64,000 bases of DNA from Corbicula japonica (GCA_038501625.1 JAZAYU010000254.1:496001-560000); one strand, 5' to 3'. Positions 24,301 through 39,700 are shown, numbered from the stretch's first letter. Notes: generated from the sequence alone by a model not told the origin. A program made the numbers and translations.

Positions 24301-27300
24301 GTCCTTTTAGAAGGAAGTTCAATCACGAGAAGAGTAATCAAAGTTTGTCACCCAGGAAGTGACCAGGAAGTGCCAGGAAATTAAAGGTCAAACATAATTA
24401 TACAAATATCTTTATATTGTTTACATATGTTAATCAACATGGCACAACCTATTGCCATCCGTATCATAAATGTATTACTCATATGGGCATTAAAATAATG
24501 ATTTGTTTTAGTTGGACTTTTGTGAATCTGTGTAAAAAGAATTTAACGGAATGTTTAGAACCAGTTAATATTTATTATTTGTTCTAATGTGTCTTAACAT
24601 ATGCAAAGAGATACATTAATAAAGTTTATATGAGTAGAGTTTCATTAAACATCATTTAGTAGTAAGAGTGATTTTGATAAATTACTTTTTTATCGATGAA
24701 CATGCAAAGATGGCTAAGACTGTCCTTTAGAATCGAACGTTCCTAACATATAATAAGGATAAGTCCACTTTGAAATGTTGCACGTTTTGGGCATGTCAAA
24801 CTTCTACATCAACAAAATGTTATTAAAATGTTGTTATTTTCTGTTACCATAAAACAATATAAGTTACAAGAAATGCGTAATGATGTTTTAATTTAGCGTG
24901 ATTTATCGCTGTGTTTTGAAGATTGTGCTTTCCGATGTCCTTTCTATAATAAATATATTAAGGGGGCTGGATTGTTTCCATTTTTCGGTAGTGTAACCAT
25001 GGTTACAGTAGGTCGTAAAACTATTTAGATTCAAAATAAACTTCTTTAATCACACTGACCATCGGAAATATTTAAAGTAAGATCTATGTTAATTGTAAAA
25101 TGTTCACTTTTCACTAATGTTTGCTCTTTTTTGTTTTTAGATTTTACGACTGTTCGTACAGTAACGTCTCTGATCAACATTAGTGAAACGCATGTTTTTT
25201 TTCATATACGAAATCAATATAAATGCAAGCGTCTTATCTAACACTGATGTTAGTGCCTATAAATTTACGAAAATGATCCTCGAACTTTATATTTAAAGAA
25301 TGTCTTTATCCGTTTGGTTCATTGCATGTTCATGGCATGGAAAGCTAAACCTTGTTTACAGGTAGAGAACGTTTAGACCGGGAAAATATTGATTTTCACA
25401 GCAAGTGATTTCAATGCTCACAAAGGTCAACCTGTTTTTAAGGACGAAAATTTGGAAATTTATTGCAGAAAAACTAATGTTTTGAGGCAGACTGGCTTTA
25501 TGGTAATGAATTTAATACCGAGCAATGTTGTAAATAGTTTACATTAGCTCAGAGTATTTATTAATTACCACTGGCTTATTACATAATTCAGGAATGAGGG
25601 ACTTGGTTTGTAAATTATGGACAGTCATTACCTGATAATGACTGTCCATAATTTACAAACCAATTCCGTCATTTTGGGTTAGTTTATTTGGCAGGTTGTT
25701 AAAAAATTGTTGACATTTGGAAATGCAAATGCAAATCGCCATATCTTGCAGTCACTCTGCTACTTGCGGGTCCAAGGCCAACTTATACGAACCACCTCCG
25801 ACCTCATTTATAAAATTTGTGTCGTAAAGATTGGAAGTTTAGGTCAAATTTGAAATATACTAGCAAATGTCTTTTGCGCAAAGCTCCAGATTATTTGTCG
25901 GCACAAACGTGGTAGTTTATCCATTTAGGTTCAAATCTGTAGCATTTGTATTGATAATTTGAATGAATCTATTGAAGTAGAACCTAAATATAAATCAGGC
26001 AGCTTCAGTTGCCCTGTTGGTAAAGCATTATTGTTAGTCAATGATCCCAAGTTAGAATCCTGGTGGTTTCCTGCTTAAAAAGACATCAACTATTGTCAAA
26101 TCCGTGTCTTGGGTTTTATTTTTTTTCTTCTATTTCACTATTGGTAACTGCATGATCAGTTACCCGTCTCAGCCCTATGAGCCAAAAAGTTTTAAAAGTG
26201 ACAGTCACCAGAACCCCATACATTCTTTGAAGGTGTCTGTTGAAAAAGGAAATTCCTCATTATTCATTTTTGATCATCATGATGACTATTGAAAGGACTA
26301 TCTTGAATACCCCTCATATTTTACTGGTTAATCAATCAAAGTGGATATAAGAAATAAATTCTTTATTAATATTTTAATATTCTTAATAATTAATATTTTT
26401 CTTATTTGTTCAGTAAACATGTTAATTCTTGTCTGTGAAATGAAAACCAGGCAGTATTTTGTACACATCTTACTTATTTCATAAGAATTAAGTTTTCCAT
26501 GCATTGATTGTAAATAAAGAGACTCATTGATATTGTTACTTTAATTTATGTTTATAAGTTAATGCAATCTGTGAATAAAGGAATTCCAATAGCTAAAATA
26601 TACATACATTTCCACAACAACAAAAAAGTTAACATTTCAAGTAGTATGTTTACCGATGAGTAAAATGTGGCTTTAATTACCGGTACAATACATTGGATGA
26701 CATTAAACTATAAAAGTGGGTGGGGTAATTCTACATTAACAGTTTACTGATGCTCTTAACATTAAATAAAATTATAGGATCATTAACTTTTCAACAAATC
26801 TTTTTCTCCATTAAAGACAGTGTACTTATCAAACTACTACTACTATTTGTCGTTAAAACCCTAATAAATTTCTTCATTTATATTTTTAGTCTAAGTCATG
26901 ATCTCTGACATACTCAAAACTTAAAAAAAATATGAATAGTCTGGAATGTAAAATTTAGTTGTTTTGTTGGACAATTTGCTTTTTTTGCATATTGTTAAAA
27001 TGTACTGCATGAAAACTTTGTCTACCTCTTTGTGAGGATGATTTACAATATTTTCAACACTTGAAATGTGTAAATAATTAATTTATATGATAAAATAATC
27101 TATTTGGTGATAAAATAAATATTCATTTATTTCATTTGTTGTGTTAAATATATAAATTAACAAATTATTTTATGTAACCCCTATTTTTAATACCGTTATT
27201 TGTGTCCATTTTTTCAATATAGGTGGTGTGTTAAATATTCAAATATCTCAAAAAATGCACGTTGACCCCCACTTTTTTTTACATTTTCATGCTTGGTATT

Positions 27301-30300
27301 GAAATATCTTTCAGCATGCAAATTATGAAAACCATCTGAATATTTTGAAAAAAATGGTCTAAACGAGCATAACTCCTTAAATAGATTCAATCGAATTTAG
27401 TGATATAGTATAAATTATAAAAAAGTACTGACGTCTTTGTCTTTCCTCTTCATACACATCCGCAGTAGAAAATGAAGTTGCAGTACCTAAGTTTGAAGTT
27501 GGGGTAGCTGAAAAAAATACTAAAGTTAACGCTCGAGTGGCAAATATTCGTTACCAACGACAGTTCGAAAGCGGTCGGTTTCATTTCATGTATTCTTTTT
27601 GTGTGTAGTTATTTTTTTCTGTAACATTAATTTACATCGTATATCGCTTACAAGAAATAAATGATAAAGTTCTTATCTAGCTTGGTTTATCGCCGTGTTT
27701 GAAGATAGCGATTTCTTTTTCGTCCTTTATTATAATAAATATATTAAAATAAGATTCAGCCGACGTAAATTATTTAGAATGACAAAAATCACTTAAGACG
27801 TTCCTGTTCCTCTTCATCCAACACTTCTGAAGTAGAGACAAAATTAAAGAAAAAGAGCGCTGCTGTTTTCATATAAAAAGTAATATTATGTCGATAATGT
27901 GCGTGACTGGTTGCCATTTCAACAAATCGGATGCTTGAGATTTGAGACTGGTTTCTAATTTCAGTTTTATGATCCTCAGCACTGAGCGGGGCCTCAGCGG
28001 AATGTGATAGTGTTACCTCGCGTCGCAACTCTTTGATAGAGGAGGTAAAATTGGACGGAGCTGCGGAAGATTCGGACGATCCTAGCGAAATGGCATCTTA
28101 GAGATTTAAAAGATATTGAACGAGGGAGAAAAATAATTGGTCAATGTATTCTGTTACAGAAGATAGAATTAAAGAAGAAGATTTAAATAGATGACCTAGA
28201 TAGACTTTTAAAGCCGCCTAGCACGACAAATATGAAAATATTGCAGGCTCGGTTTGATTGAGCTTGTTCATGGGCAGTAATGGAAATGCAAATTTAATTT
28301 ACTGAGAAGAATTAACAATCTAATTATGTTTTGTTTTCTACTCCTGATAATTCATCGTTATTATCCGTTGACAAATTAGATACATTTTTTTTATATTTTA
28401 TAGCTGATGGATCGGTTGGTTATTTTACCAAGACAGCTTGTACTTGTTTGATCATATTAGAACCTGTTGGGGCAAGTGTGAGGTTGGTGTACCGTAGAAC
28501 CGGATTTAACCCCCCCCCTTACCCCAGTGACAAATTGTTTGCCATTGACCGTTCCAAAGCCGTAACCCATCGGGTTCTCACTTTCGTAAATTGTTGGTGG
28601 CTTCTATTTTGAAAGTGATTATTGTATATCTATGCTTTCTTCTCTTCTCTACTTGTTGGCTGTGTTCGGAGGCTGTGGCCATTCCTGATATGCATATTTA
28701 ACTTTTGAGGAGTCATACTGGGGTGTAAAAAGAAGTGGCCAAGCAATAAAAGAAACCTGTATTTACCTGTGTCTACCGCTGAGTCGAATGACATTTGCGA
28801 TGAACGTATTTCTTCAGAGTCCAGTACTGAGGCTGATCTAAATAATGAATCTAAAACAACTCGAACTAAAAAGAAACATAAATCCAAAGAGTCAAGTACT
28901 AAAGCTAAATCAGCTGAAAAAGTTGTTGAAAGGATATCCTATTTTGTCAGTCGATAAAAATGGTCGTCTTAATTAATTAAAACGTATTATGTTTTAAAAT
29001 TTTCATTTTAGTTATCAGACACTCCGGGCCTTTTGTTAGTAAAAACAGAGGGGAGATGATTTTCAAAGTTTGAAGACTTGAATTTTGTCTAAAACAAATC
29101 CCCCGAGTTCACCAAAATTCGCATAGTAATACACTATATATGAAAATGGAACTTTGAAAGCCATCGAACACGAAATAAATATTGCAAGCTCGGTTTTCGT
29201 ATTCATGGGAAGTAATTGAAATGCATTTTACTGCCCTCGCCATCTTGTCTCGGGTTTAGCGCAACTTAATATTTACACTTATAAACAGCACAATTTCGTA
29301 AATCCAAACCGCAAAATAAGTCCAGTACCCAAACATGATAATTAATAAGTTCAGTTCTGTTATTTTTAATATCAAGTTAGTATTTTGATCATGATGGTAT
29401 TAATTGTTAAAACGTTACTAACGTGCTTGTCTGACTTGTCTGAGATCTTCAAACAATACCCCTAAAATAGAAAATGACGTAACTGGCAGAGCAAACTTGA
29501 AGTTGGGTTCGTTGGAAACAACACTATAGTTTACGCTTTATTAGCAAATATTCATTACCAAAAAACCGTTCGAAAGCGGTCATTTTCATTACATGTTTCA
29601 TATTTTATGTACATGTAGTTATTTTCTTATAACATTAATTTATATATTATATCGCTTACAAAAATTAAGGTGATAAAGTTCTTATACATAAATGTATAGC
29701 GTGGTTTTTCGCTGTGTTGGAAGATTGCACTTTCTGAATCATCCTTTTATAATAAAAGATTTCACCGAATACAACATAATGTTTTAAATTGAGGAAAACA
29801 AACACTTACATGTACGTCTTGGTCTTTCCTCTTCGTAAACCAACCCCGAAGTAAAACCTAAATTTAACGCTCGATTAGCAATTATGCGTTATCAACGTCT
29901 GTTAAAAAGCGGTGACCTTTCATGTTTATGTTGTGTTTTTATTTTCTTGTAAGTTTAAACATGATATAATATATATACACTATATCAGTTAAAATACTTG
30001 ATCACGTTCTTGTGCTTTACATAAATCTAACATAGTGTATCGTCGTGTTTGATGATTTTGATATCTTGTGGAACCTTTTGCAAGTTTTATCGCCGACACC
30101 AAGAGTTAATTAAAAAAATACAGGTGCAGTTAAAAATCACTATTGCAACAAGGTATTTCACAGCCAGTTTTTATGAATTTAATTTATAAACTTAAGAAAA
30201 TTAATGGCAATGATAATTTCTCCCGGTTATTCGTAAAAACTATCTGTAAATTCAAAAAGAAAGAATACCGACATGATATTCTGCAGCACTCTGCAGGCCT

Positions 30301-30696
30301 TGTGATTTACCCATTAGATTCTACAGTAAATCATTATGCTTACCTCTTTGATTTGACTCCAGGTGCTCTGGTCTCGGTAAGGTCATTGTGTACCCACCCC
30401 TTTGGCTTTACAATGCTTTCAGCTTCCTATGTTTTATATGTTTTAGTGCTTTTGCATGCAACAATGTTAAGCTGGTGCATGGGTTGGAGTTATTTCACTA
30501 AGACAACTTGAGCTGGTTTTGTGATGTTAGAACCTGTTGGGGCAAGTGTAAGGTTTGTGCACCCTAGTACCTGGTTTAAACCCCCAGTGGCAATTTGTTT
30601 TTGCATTGACCGTGCCAAGGCGGCATCCCCAAAGGTTCCCTTATTCGTTTATTGTTTGTGGCGTCCTATTTGAATTGACATACTTATAACAAACAT

Positions 30697-30764
<68 letters not shown>

Positions 30765-33700
30765 CGAGGCGTGGAAAGGCCGTGTTTTGTGAGTGTTGCG
30801 TTTCCTGATATGCATATTTTACTTTTTTTCGTTCCTTTTTTATTATTAATATTTTAAAATAAGATTAAACCTAAGATAACACTGTGTCTTCGTATTTAAG
30901 CCTGTTCATATATCACTCTGTATCGTAGAAACATACATTTAGTAGGACGTAATTGGTGGCGCAAATTAACAAACAAATATTAAAAATCACTTACGTACTC
31001 GCCTTTCTCTGTCTTCTTTCAACTTCTCTTAAGTAGGATAAAAATAAGTATGATTATCTTGCGGCGTAAGTTTAAAGTTAGGTTCACCTTAAAGCCTGAC
31101 TTGAAGGCAAATCCATGTTTAGTAAACGTTACCAACGAACGTTCGAACGCGCTTACCTTTCAGGTTCTATCGTTGGTTATGTTTCTTATTACATTACACG
31201 TAATATATATAATATATTATTGGTTACCAAAGCTACATGATAAAGTCCGTGTGTTCCCTTATGTAAGGTGTTATCGCCATGTTTACGAAAAATAATTAAC
31301 GGTTATAAATTCTTGTCGAAGATGGTTTATTGCCATGTTTGAAGATTAATATTTCTGATTCGTTTCCATCATGATAAATATTAGAATAAACCCAAGTTAA
31401 TAATATCATATTAACTGTAAAAGAAACCACTTACGTGTTTAATGCAATCACCTCTTAATTAGACGAAATGACGAAGCTAGTGGCTCAAGTTAAAAGCTGT
31501 GGGCATAAAACAAAACCCCTAAACTGAACGCAAAATTGTCAATATACGATACCATCATTGGTTCGAAACCAAAACATTTGTTTTTGTTAATTTTTTAATA
31601 CATTAAATTTGTTAATATTTTAAAACATTAAATTTACATTATTCTAATAAAAACATACCTGGTAAAGTTCATGGCTGAAGGTTATAAACTGAGTTTGTGT
31701 TCTCAACTCTCAAGGATCAGATGCTTGAGATTTGAGACAGGTTTCCATTCTCAGTTTTATAACATTGGGCACATATTAAGATGCAATTCGATCGATGTTA
31801 GTAAATATGGCTAAAAATGTAAATACATTGTAATCACTTACGTCTTTCTTGTTTAGTCATTTCATCGTCCACCTCTAAATTAGAAGCAGAGTGTAAGACG
31901 GACACAATTTTCCTTGCAAGTTTGAAGTTGGGATGGCCCTTAACATGTTTAAACTTCAATTGAAGGGCTTACTACACTCCTCCCAAGCACGTCCATCGAT
32001 TAAAAGAAAATTATCAAAATCTCAATAACTGCAAAATGCCGTTCAATGGCACCTTGCACAAATGAGTGTTACTACAGTATCCTTCATTTTGCATATGGTT
32101 AGACACGGTAAAGAAAAATAGCGAGATCTAAATATTTCTTAAACGTCTATTTACATAAATTCACAAAAACTAAACAACACAAAACATCATTTTAAATGCC
32201 CACATGAGTAATATATACTAACAACAGTTCCTTGTGTCCTTGGGACTTACATATTTAAACTTTATGAGATATAAGTAAAGTGTGTTTGACCTTCAATTTC
32301 CTTTTCGCTTCCTGGTCGCGTAAACGGATGACAATCATTGATTTCTCTTTTTGTAGTTGAATTTTTTTCACAAATTACACACCATTTTCTTTTCAGTATC
32401 AGTACACTCGCGTGGGAATTATTTTTTTGTATTGCTTAGTTTTAAATTTGTGAATTTATGTTAATAGAATTTAAGGAATTATTAGGTCTAACTTTTTTCA
32501 TTACTTTTCTTTTACGTGTAAATTTACATATTGCCGTTACTGAGATGAACGTGCTGAGGAGGAGTGTAGTAAGCCCTTAACGATCGGTTGATTGATAAGT
32601 ATTTGTTATAAACGACAATTTAAAAGCGGTTAAATCTCAAATTCAAGTTTTGTTATTTTATTACACAACTATTTATAAATTTTTCGGTTTTTAAAATGCC
32701 TGACAAAGTCCATGTGTTTACCTCATCTAACACCGCCCGTCGTGTTTAAAGACTGTGATTGTAAATTGGTTAAATATATAAATTAAAATTAGATTCCATA
32801 GTAGATAGCAAAATTACTTACGTATTTGTCTCTCAATCTGTTCGTAAAACATTTCTCCTAAATCAGAATAAACATTAAGTAGGAAGTAATATGCAGCGCA
32901 AATTTGCAATTAGGGTCGCCTCAAAACTAAATTTTAAACCTCTGTTGAAAGTTATCCTTATCAACAACAGTTCGAAAGATGTTGTCTAAGTTTTAATTAT
33001 ATATCATTTCTTGTCATTATCTTGCTACATATTTTTTTATTCTTATTGGTTGGACACAAGAACATAATTTCATCGATGTGTTTTCCTATTCTAACGCGGT
33101 TCCTCTCTGTGTATGAATATTGTGACATCTGTTTATATTAAAATGCATGAAAAGGGGAATTTTAAAAGCCATCGAACACGATAAATATGAGAATACTACA
33201 GGTTTGGGTTTATTGAGCCTGTTCATGGACAGTAATGGAAATGCATACTTTTGCCCTAGCCCAAGGTTGAGTGACACTCAATATTTACACCAATAAATTG
33301 TACGATTTCGTTCCATCCAAACGATGACATGCATATGGCGGTGAGTTCGTTTGATATTTAACAAAAGAATATAAACCCTCGTGTTTTCTGCTTATAGGTG
33401 TTATTCCTCATGTTTTGAACACAACATAATTCAAACAACAGGACTTAGTGTGATCAACCATTAAATTTGCATCAGCGATAATAGAATGTGCTCAACAGTT
33501 CCCCCAAGAAGTACCTTTTGAACAATTCACAATTCACAATTTTCTGATTTAAAATTTTAAAATATTACTCCAAGGTCCAAGATCTAAAAACTTAGATTAT
33601 AGACCAGTCTCAAATCTCAAGCATCTATTTGCTGAATGGTGACTGGTTAAGATTTTCATCTGGTCTCCAGATTTAGTTTTATGATCTTGGGCACAGTATA

Positions 33701-36700
33701 TGATTGCATGACTACAAGTATTTAGCGGTAACATCAGTTTAGTTTCATGATACAATCACATACTAGCTGAAGATTAAAACTGAGATTAGAAACCAGATTA
33801 AGCTTGCGATTGCCAATCAGATCCTTGAGTTTTGAGACTGGTTTATAACAAAATCGTTGCGATCTTTTAACAATTTAACAACATTGTTACAGTAGTCCAT
33901 TGAGATATCTTTCCTCAAATATTGCCAAACATGCAGTGTATATGACTCTAGTTAAAAGAATTATTAAAAATATAGTTCCTTAAATAATTATATAACCTAC
34001 GTAAGTAATACGATATTAACAATTAAAAACCACTTACGTTTTCGTTGCGAAACCTGTAAGTGCCTCTCTAAAAAGAAATAAAAAAACTGATGCTGCAAGT
34101 TTGAAGTTGTGTCGCGTTAAACCCAAAGTTAACCCACGACTGGCATTATCCTTTTTACCAGCGACAGTCCCTAAGCGTAGAATGTTCGTGTTCTAATCTG
34201 TGTCGTTTCTTGTCAAATGAAAATTTTATTTTTAATATTTTTGTGTCATCTTATATCGATTACTAAAAGAATCTGATTAATCCCATGTATTTCTCTACTT
34301 ATAGGTGGTTTATCACCATGTTTGACTGTGGTGCCTTGTTGTCTATTATATACACGCCCGACAACCGGCAGATTTAGGAGCGGACGGCAGATCCATGAGC
34401 TTACAAGGCCAGTTTTTGCATATTTCACAGAGGTGTAAGTAATTTTGAATCATTTTCGTTTCTTTTAATTAACTAAAAAATATCGATTGATTTTAAAAGA
34501 TCAATGGATTCCGCACCTATCCGTTGATTCCGATAGAGGAACAATGTAGAAAGGATAAAGTACGGAAGTTTGTTTTGAAATCTTGGAGTTCTGCATTTTT
34601 AGCAAAATGCTCCATAAATCTTACAGTCTGCATAAATCTGTAAGCACTGTTGGAAAATCTATTCCTTCCCATGGCAACATGTAAAGTATTAGCACAGACA
34701 GACTTATATTTAAATTCTCTTGAGCTTAGTAGTAGGTGTTTAGGTTTAAAAAGTGGCAGCTCCATGGAGCAGCAGGTGAATTTCATTTCCAGGGACCAGG
34801 AGCAGATATATTCGAGTACTGAGGATCGTTAAATGTATTCTCGGAATAGTCGTTTATGTTATTAATAATAAAAGTGTGTTGACAAACAGTGATATCATTG
34901 CCTGTCTTTAGGTCTGTAAATGTCACCCGTTGCTAATAAGTAAAAGAAACTATCCGGTTACTAAATAGATCTTTTAATTAAGACATATCAACAAAAATAT
35001 ATGCAATGTTGTTGACGTAAACGTTAAAACCACAGCAAAAGTTCTAGGATATGATGCAGGAACTCGCAGAGGTAGGCCCATAATTAAACTTGGTGTGTTT
35101 TAAATAAATCATTATTTGGACTCCCGTAACACTGATTTGTTCCATGTGAAGAGATTACATGTAAAAGTGTACAGAGGTAGTCAAAATTAAAAAAGGTAGT
35201 GAAAATTAAAGCTAGAGCTATTTTATTTTTCGACTAAAGATGACATTCTCTCATTCAACTTTAAAAAGGACCAACGATGGCTTACCAAGGTATAACGACA
35301 AAGACTGGTAAGTAATTCAAATGTTTGTCAAGTCAAGATTTCAACACAAACGTTCGTACTTAAATCGCATTAAATTTGTTTATTTTGCCTTCAACCTCTT
35401 CAGGAATAAACGGATAGGTTCAGAATTTATTCGCTTTTAAAGTCAACCGATTTTTCCCAAGAGTTAATAAAACTAGCAAAAATTAATTACTCATATCACA
35501 GTCAAATATGCAAAAAACTATCTTCTCTGCTCCTGAATCTGTTGTCCGTTTCTAGACCTGCCGGATGACGAACGTGATATGTATTTTAAATAAAGCCACT
35601 TATGTGTTATAAGGACACAAAATATTCAAACAGTATGATCAATAATGAACCTCCTAGCCAACGATTAACTATCTAGATCAAAATTTGGTCAATTGTAAGT
35701 TTGTAGTTAATTCCGCATTTTATGGTTCGACAAGGGTCGACAAGGTTACTTTTAAACACATTTGCAATTTACAAATATAACATAATTATCCGGGATTTAT
35801 ATAACTACAAAGCAATTCGCTGTGATAACATAAGTTTGATGTTAACATTATATTAACAGACTCGCACTGATGATACAACATTACTGATTATGCATTTTAA
35901 GGTAAAAATACCTTTTTTTGTCAAAATGTTAAAAAATATCAAATAAGATATTTGAAAATGAAAGATAATCGTCAATTACAATTGTATATCCAAAACTAAT
36001 AACAATTAAAATGTCAAAAATATGACCGAGGTCACCTTTTCCTGTGGCGTGCCCCAATTATACAAAAATCACTTACGTCTACGTCTTGCTTCCTTTTCAT
36101 CCTTTTCCACTAAAGAAGAAATAAAAACGACATTTTATGCAACTGGCGGCGCAAGTGTTTAGTTGTGTCACGTTAAAACCTAAATTTAATTTTCATTCAG
36201 CGTCCTAACGCGTACATCTTTCGTGCTTCAACTTTCGCTGTTTTCTGGTAACATTGAAATTATGTGATTATATCGATTACTTTAAGTAGCTGATAAAGTC
36301 CAAGTGTTTTTCTAATTATATAACTGATTAATCGCCCTGTTTGAAGGTTGAGATGTCTGATCTTTAATGTAAGTTCTCTTGTAAAAGGAATCCTCATGTT
36401 TGAACACACAAATTCAAACTAAATTGACCAATGTTAATCTTGTAACACATACTCGAGCGAGTAAATACATGTTCCAATCATAGAAAGGGGTAAATTGTAA
36501 GTTGTTTCGTTAAATTACTTATTTTATGGTTCGACGAGGAGTTATCTTCTTAACACATGTTTGAATTTACCAACGTATGAACATAGTGAATTAGATGGAA
36601 AATGATTTCCTCGGATTGGCCAGGCTCTGTGGTCATGTGACCAGTGGTTAGTTCGTTTGGTCCGTGCTTGTTTGGTCCGTGTCAGGTAGTGTCATTCCGC

Positions 36701-39700
36701 GTTGGACACTTAAAGCGTACAGTTTCAACTTTACTTTTGATTTTGGAAAATTGATTTTCATTAGAACCACATCAGAAAAATAGCAGTATTTGTGTGTATA
36801 TGTGTAGAGCTTGTACTATGGACATTGATACATTGAAACGATAAGACATTCGTGTATGAAGAACAACATATGTGCGAGATTTGTGTATGTTTCCTTCAGA
36901 TTGAATGAGGCCAGACTTAAAATATTCTTTGTTTCCCCATCCCGACCCATGCAGATTTAGTATGGGTAGGTAGGTAGGTCAAACTATTTTTTTATTTGAT
37001 ATTTTTCAGATTAATAATCCACATTCAGATATTCAAGGATTAACTCCAAGGGGAATACCAACACTCTTAAATTAAAATATATATGAACCAAGTTCACATG
37101 TTCTATTGATGATCGATTAATGCCTTTCTGCAAAATGACCAAGTCGTCCTTGTGATAAGCCTTCCCAGGAATAGTGTTATATAAATAATGAAATATACTT
37201 CCTTATTACTGAAAAACTGAAATACAATTTTATACAAATTTCACACTTTGACGATGAAAACTTTAGGTACTGTAATTATTTATTTAATATAGATATATTT
37301 AGGCCCTAAATTATGATTCATTTGCAGTCTTGCAAATTTGATTTGCCACTGACCGTTCCAAGGCGGTAACCCCTCGGGTTCTCATTTTTGTTTTTTGTTA
37401 GTGGCGTCCTTTTTGAAACTGATTATTTTATTAACCATGCTCTCTCCCCCTCTCTTCTTCTTGACTGTGTGGGGAGGCTGTTGTTTTCTGAATGTGGCAA
37501 TTCCTGATATGCATATTTCACCTTTTTGTGAATGCATGTGTGCGCGCGCGTGTGTGCGTGTGTGTGTTTGGAAGAAGGGAAGGAGTTCAGTGTGTATGAA
37601 GGTTTACATTTTTTAAATTCTTTACTTTTTAGTTTAAAGGAACGGAATTCGTGTCTTTTTAAAAAATCAAGCTGGTTTTTATTGATTGTTTCAGCTTTTA
37701 ACATGTCAGCTTTAGCTTTATATCATCTGTTCTGTAGTAGTACAGCTGTGGTCAGTTTGGCATGATAAGCACCGGGATGTTAAAGTGAACACTGACCCAG
37801 AGGGTGGTAATTTATATTGCTGCATGATTGTTATATCGCATGCGTAGAATAGAATATAGGATTTGTCTTAGAGATACCGTCTGGAGCGAAATGTTAAACC
37901 ACCCTCTGGGTTTTTGTTTACTTTTCCATCCCTTTAAGGTCTGATGTACAAAAACAAAAATAGATTTAGACAGAACATTAAATGTTCAAGAGTGATAGTG
38001 GATATTCTCTTGGCCCAAACTTCTACACCACTACATTTTTTAAGTTTTATTTCAAACGCACCGATGTTCAAGGAAAATACCGTAAATATAAAACATGTAA
38101 TAAGCTTCTAAATTAATTCATGGGCAAAGGTAAGAGAATAGACTGCAATATGCCGTTTTACATTTTAACTCTTGAAAGTGCTTGTTTTTTTGTTGATCCA
38201 GTTTGTGCTACATGTAAAATCATTACTAATAATAAATCCAAATGTTCTGATCATCTACTCACATTTTAAATCAACATAATAAATAATAAAGAAAATGCTT
38301 CTATACTTGAGAAGAACTGAAATCTATGTGAATCCACAAAATTATAAGGTCGGTAAAAAAAGAAAACATCATATTTTTAAGCAGATTTTGTTTATCCGGG
38401 ATCAGGCGTTTCCCCAAAACGAAAGTTGATTTCCGTGTTACCCTACGTTATCCCAAAATGTTGGCGTAAAATGAACTCAATTTACCAGCTAAGACTTTCG
38501 AAATGTTAAACAAGTTTTGTATCGGGCACATGAGAGATCAGTTACTAGACTAGCACATGGAAAGACGAATACACATATGCGAAGATGTTTAAAACATAAA
38601 TTTTCCGGTCCCTCTGTCGACTTTTTCAGCAAATTTCGTGATTTTCACCGAATGATCGAGAAAACGACAGAAATTTGGAGGAAATCGACTAGTGAGCCAT
38701 ATAGCTGATTCCTATGAGATCATCTCACACTAGGTTGTTTTCTCTAAGAATATTTATAAGTATATCAAAACAACGATTTTCTCACAAATATCAACAAAAT
38801 ACTCATCGGAAATTCCGGGATCCGACGCGACTTTGCCGTTTTCGCAAGGTAACGATTGGGCACGCTGACAAAGTCATTTTAGAATTAAATTTTGATAAAA
38901 TCGAAACTGAATTGCCTAGATGCTGGCATTTGCTCTGTGTTTCGTGAAATGTCCCCAGTTTGAGCACAGAATATTCTCTGCCAACGCTAGACAGCCCAAA
39001 CACCATTTTTCATATCATGACCGTTAGATGATGTTATCGAATTCGCGATTTGACAATGGGAATCAGGCAACCAATCACAAATCAGTTAACTGTGGTTGAA
39101 GAAAAGTAACCGAATTTAATGAATAAGAAAAGGTCGCTTCCATTAGATTTGAAGTCGCTGAAGGATGTGCGACCTTTTACCGGACCGAAGCGTCTGGTAA
39201 CCACCGACTGCTCTAATACTTACGTGCGATCGGTTTCGTACTCAGTATGATTCGAAAACAAATGCATTTTTCGTCTCCAGGCTTTTCGTACCAAATAAAA
39301 AAAATATCATTTAGGTTTCGACGATAAAATTTTTCGAGTCGCGCAGATTTTTGCGGATCGGTCGTGGATGGGGAAACAAACAATATTTTATTTTAGGCCT
39401 GATGTTAGAATGTTTGTTTATTGTTGTTTTTGTATGTATTGACAGCTTGATGATTGAAATGATTGAAGTGTGCCCAGCAATGTCCAAGCGCACCTATTAT
39501 ATTAATAATTTTTTAATTAAATATTTGCTTATTTGTTGAGCAAATTAGGGACGGTGATGTTACCGAACTTATTAAAGTAAAGTTAATAGTTGTGAAATAA
39601 TAAAATAAATGAAAAGGGAACTTTGAAAGCTAGCGAACACGATCAGTAGGAAAATATTGCAGGCTCGGTTTGATTGAGCCTGTGCATGGGCAGTAATGTA

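Noticed and set aside
28769..28957. Plus-strand frame of 62 codons rich in Ser, Lys and Glu
   Set aside because: It overlaps a minus-strand exon (28767-28850) that has both splice sites and the right phase; the remainder corresponds to the pyrimidine-rich intron end on that strand.
34517..34832. Overlapping open frames on both strands
   Set aside because: Both lack domain signatures and splice support; the double opening suggests base composition or an unknown repeat.
35280..35330. Possible 19-nt minus-strand microexon with good-looking splice sites
   Set aside because: Not a multiple of three, no array intron block around it, and no agreement in phase.
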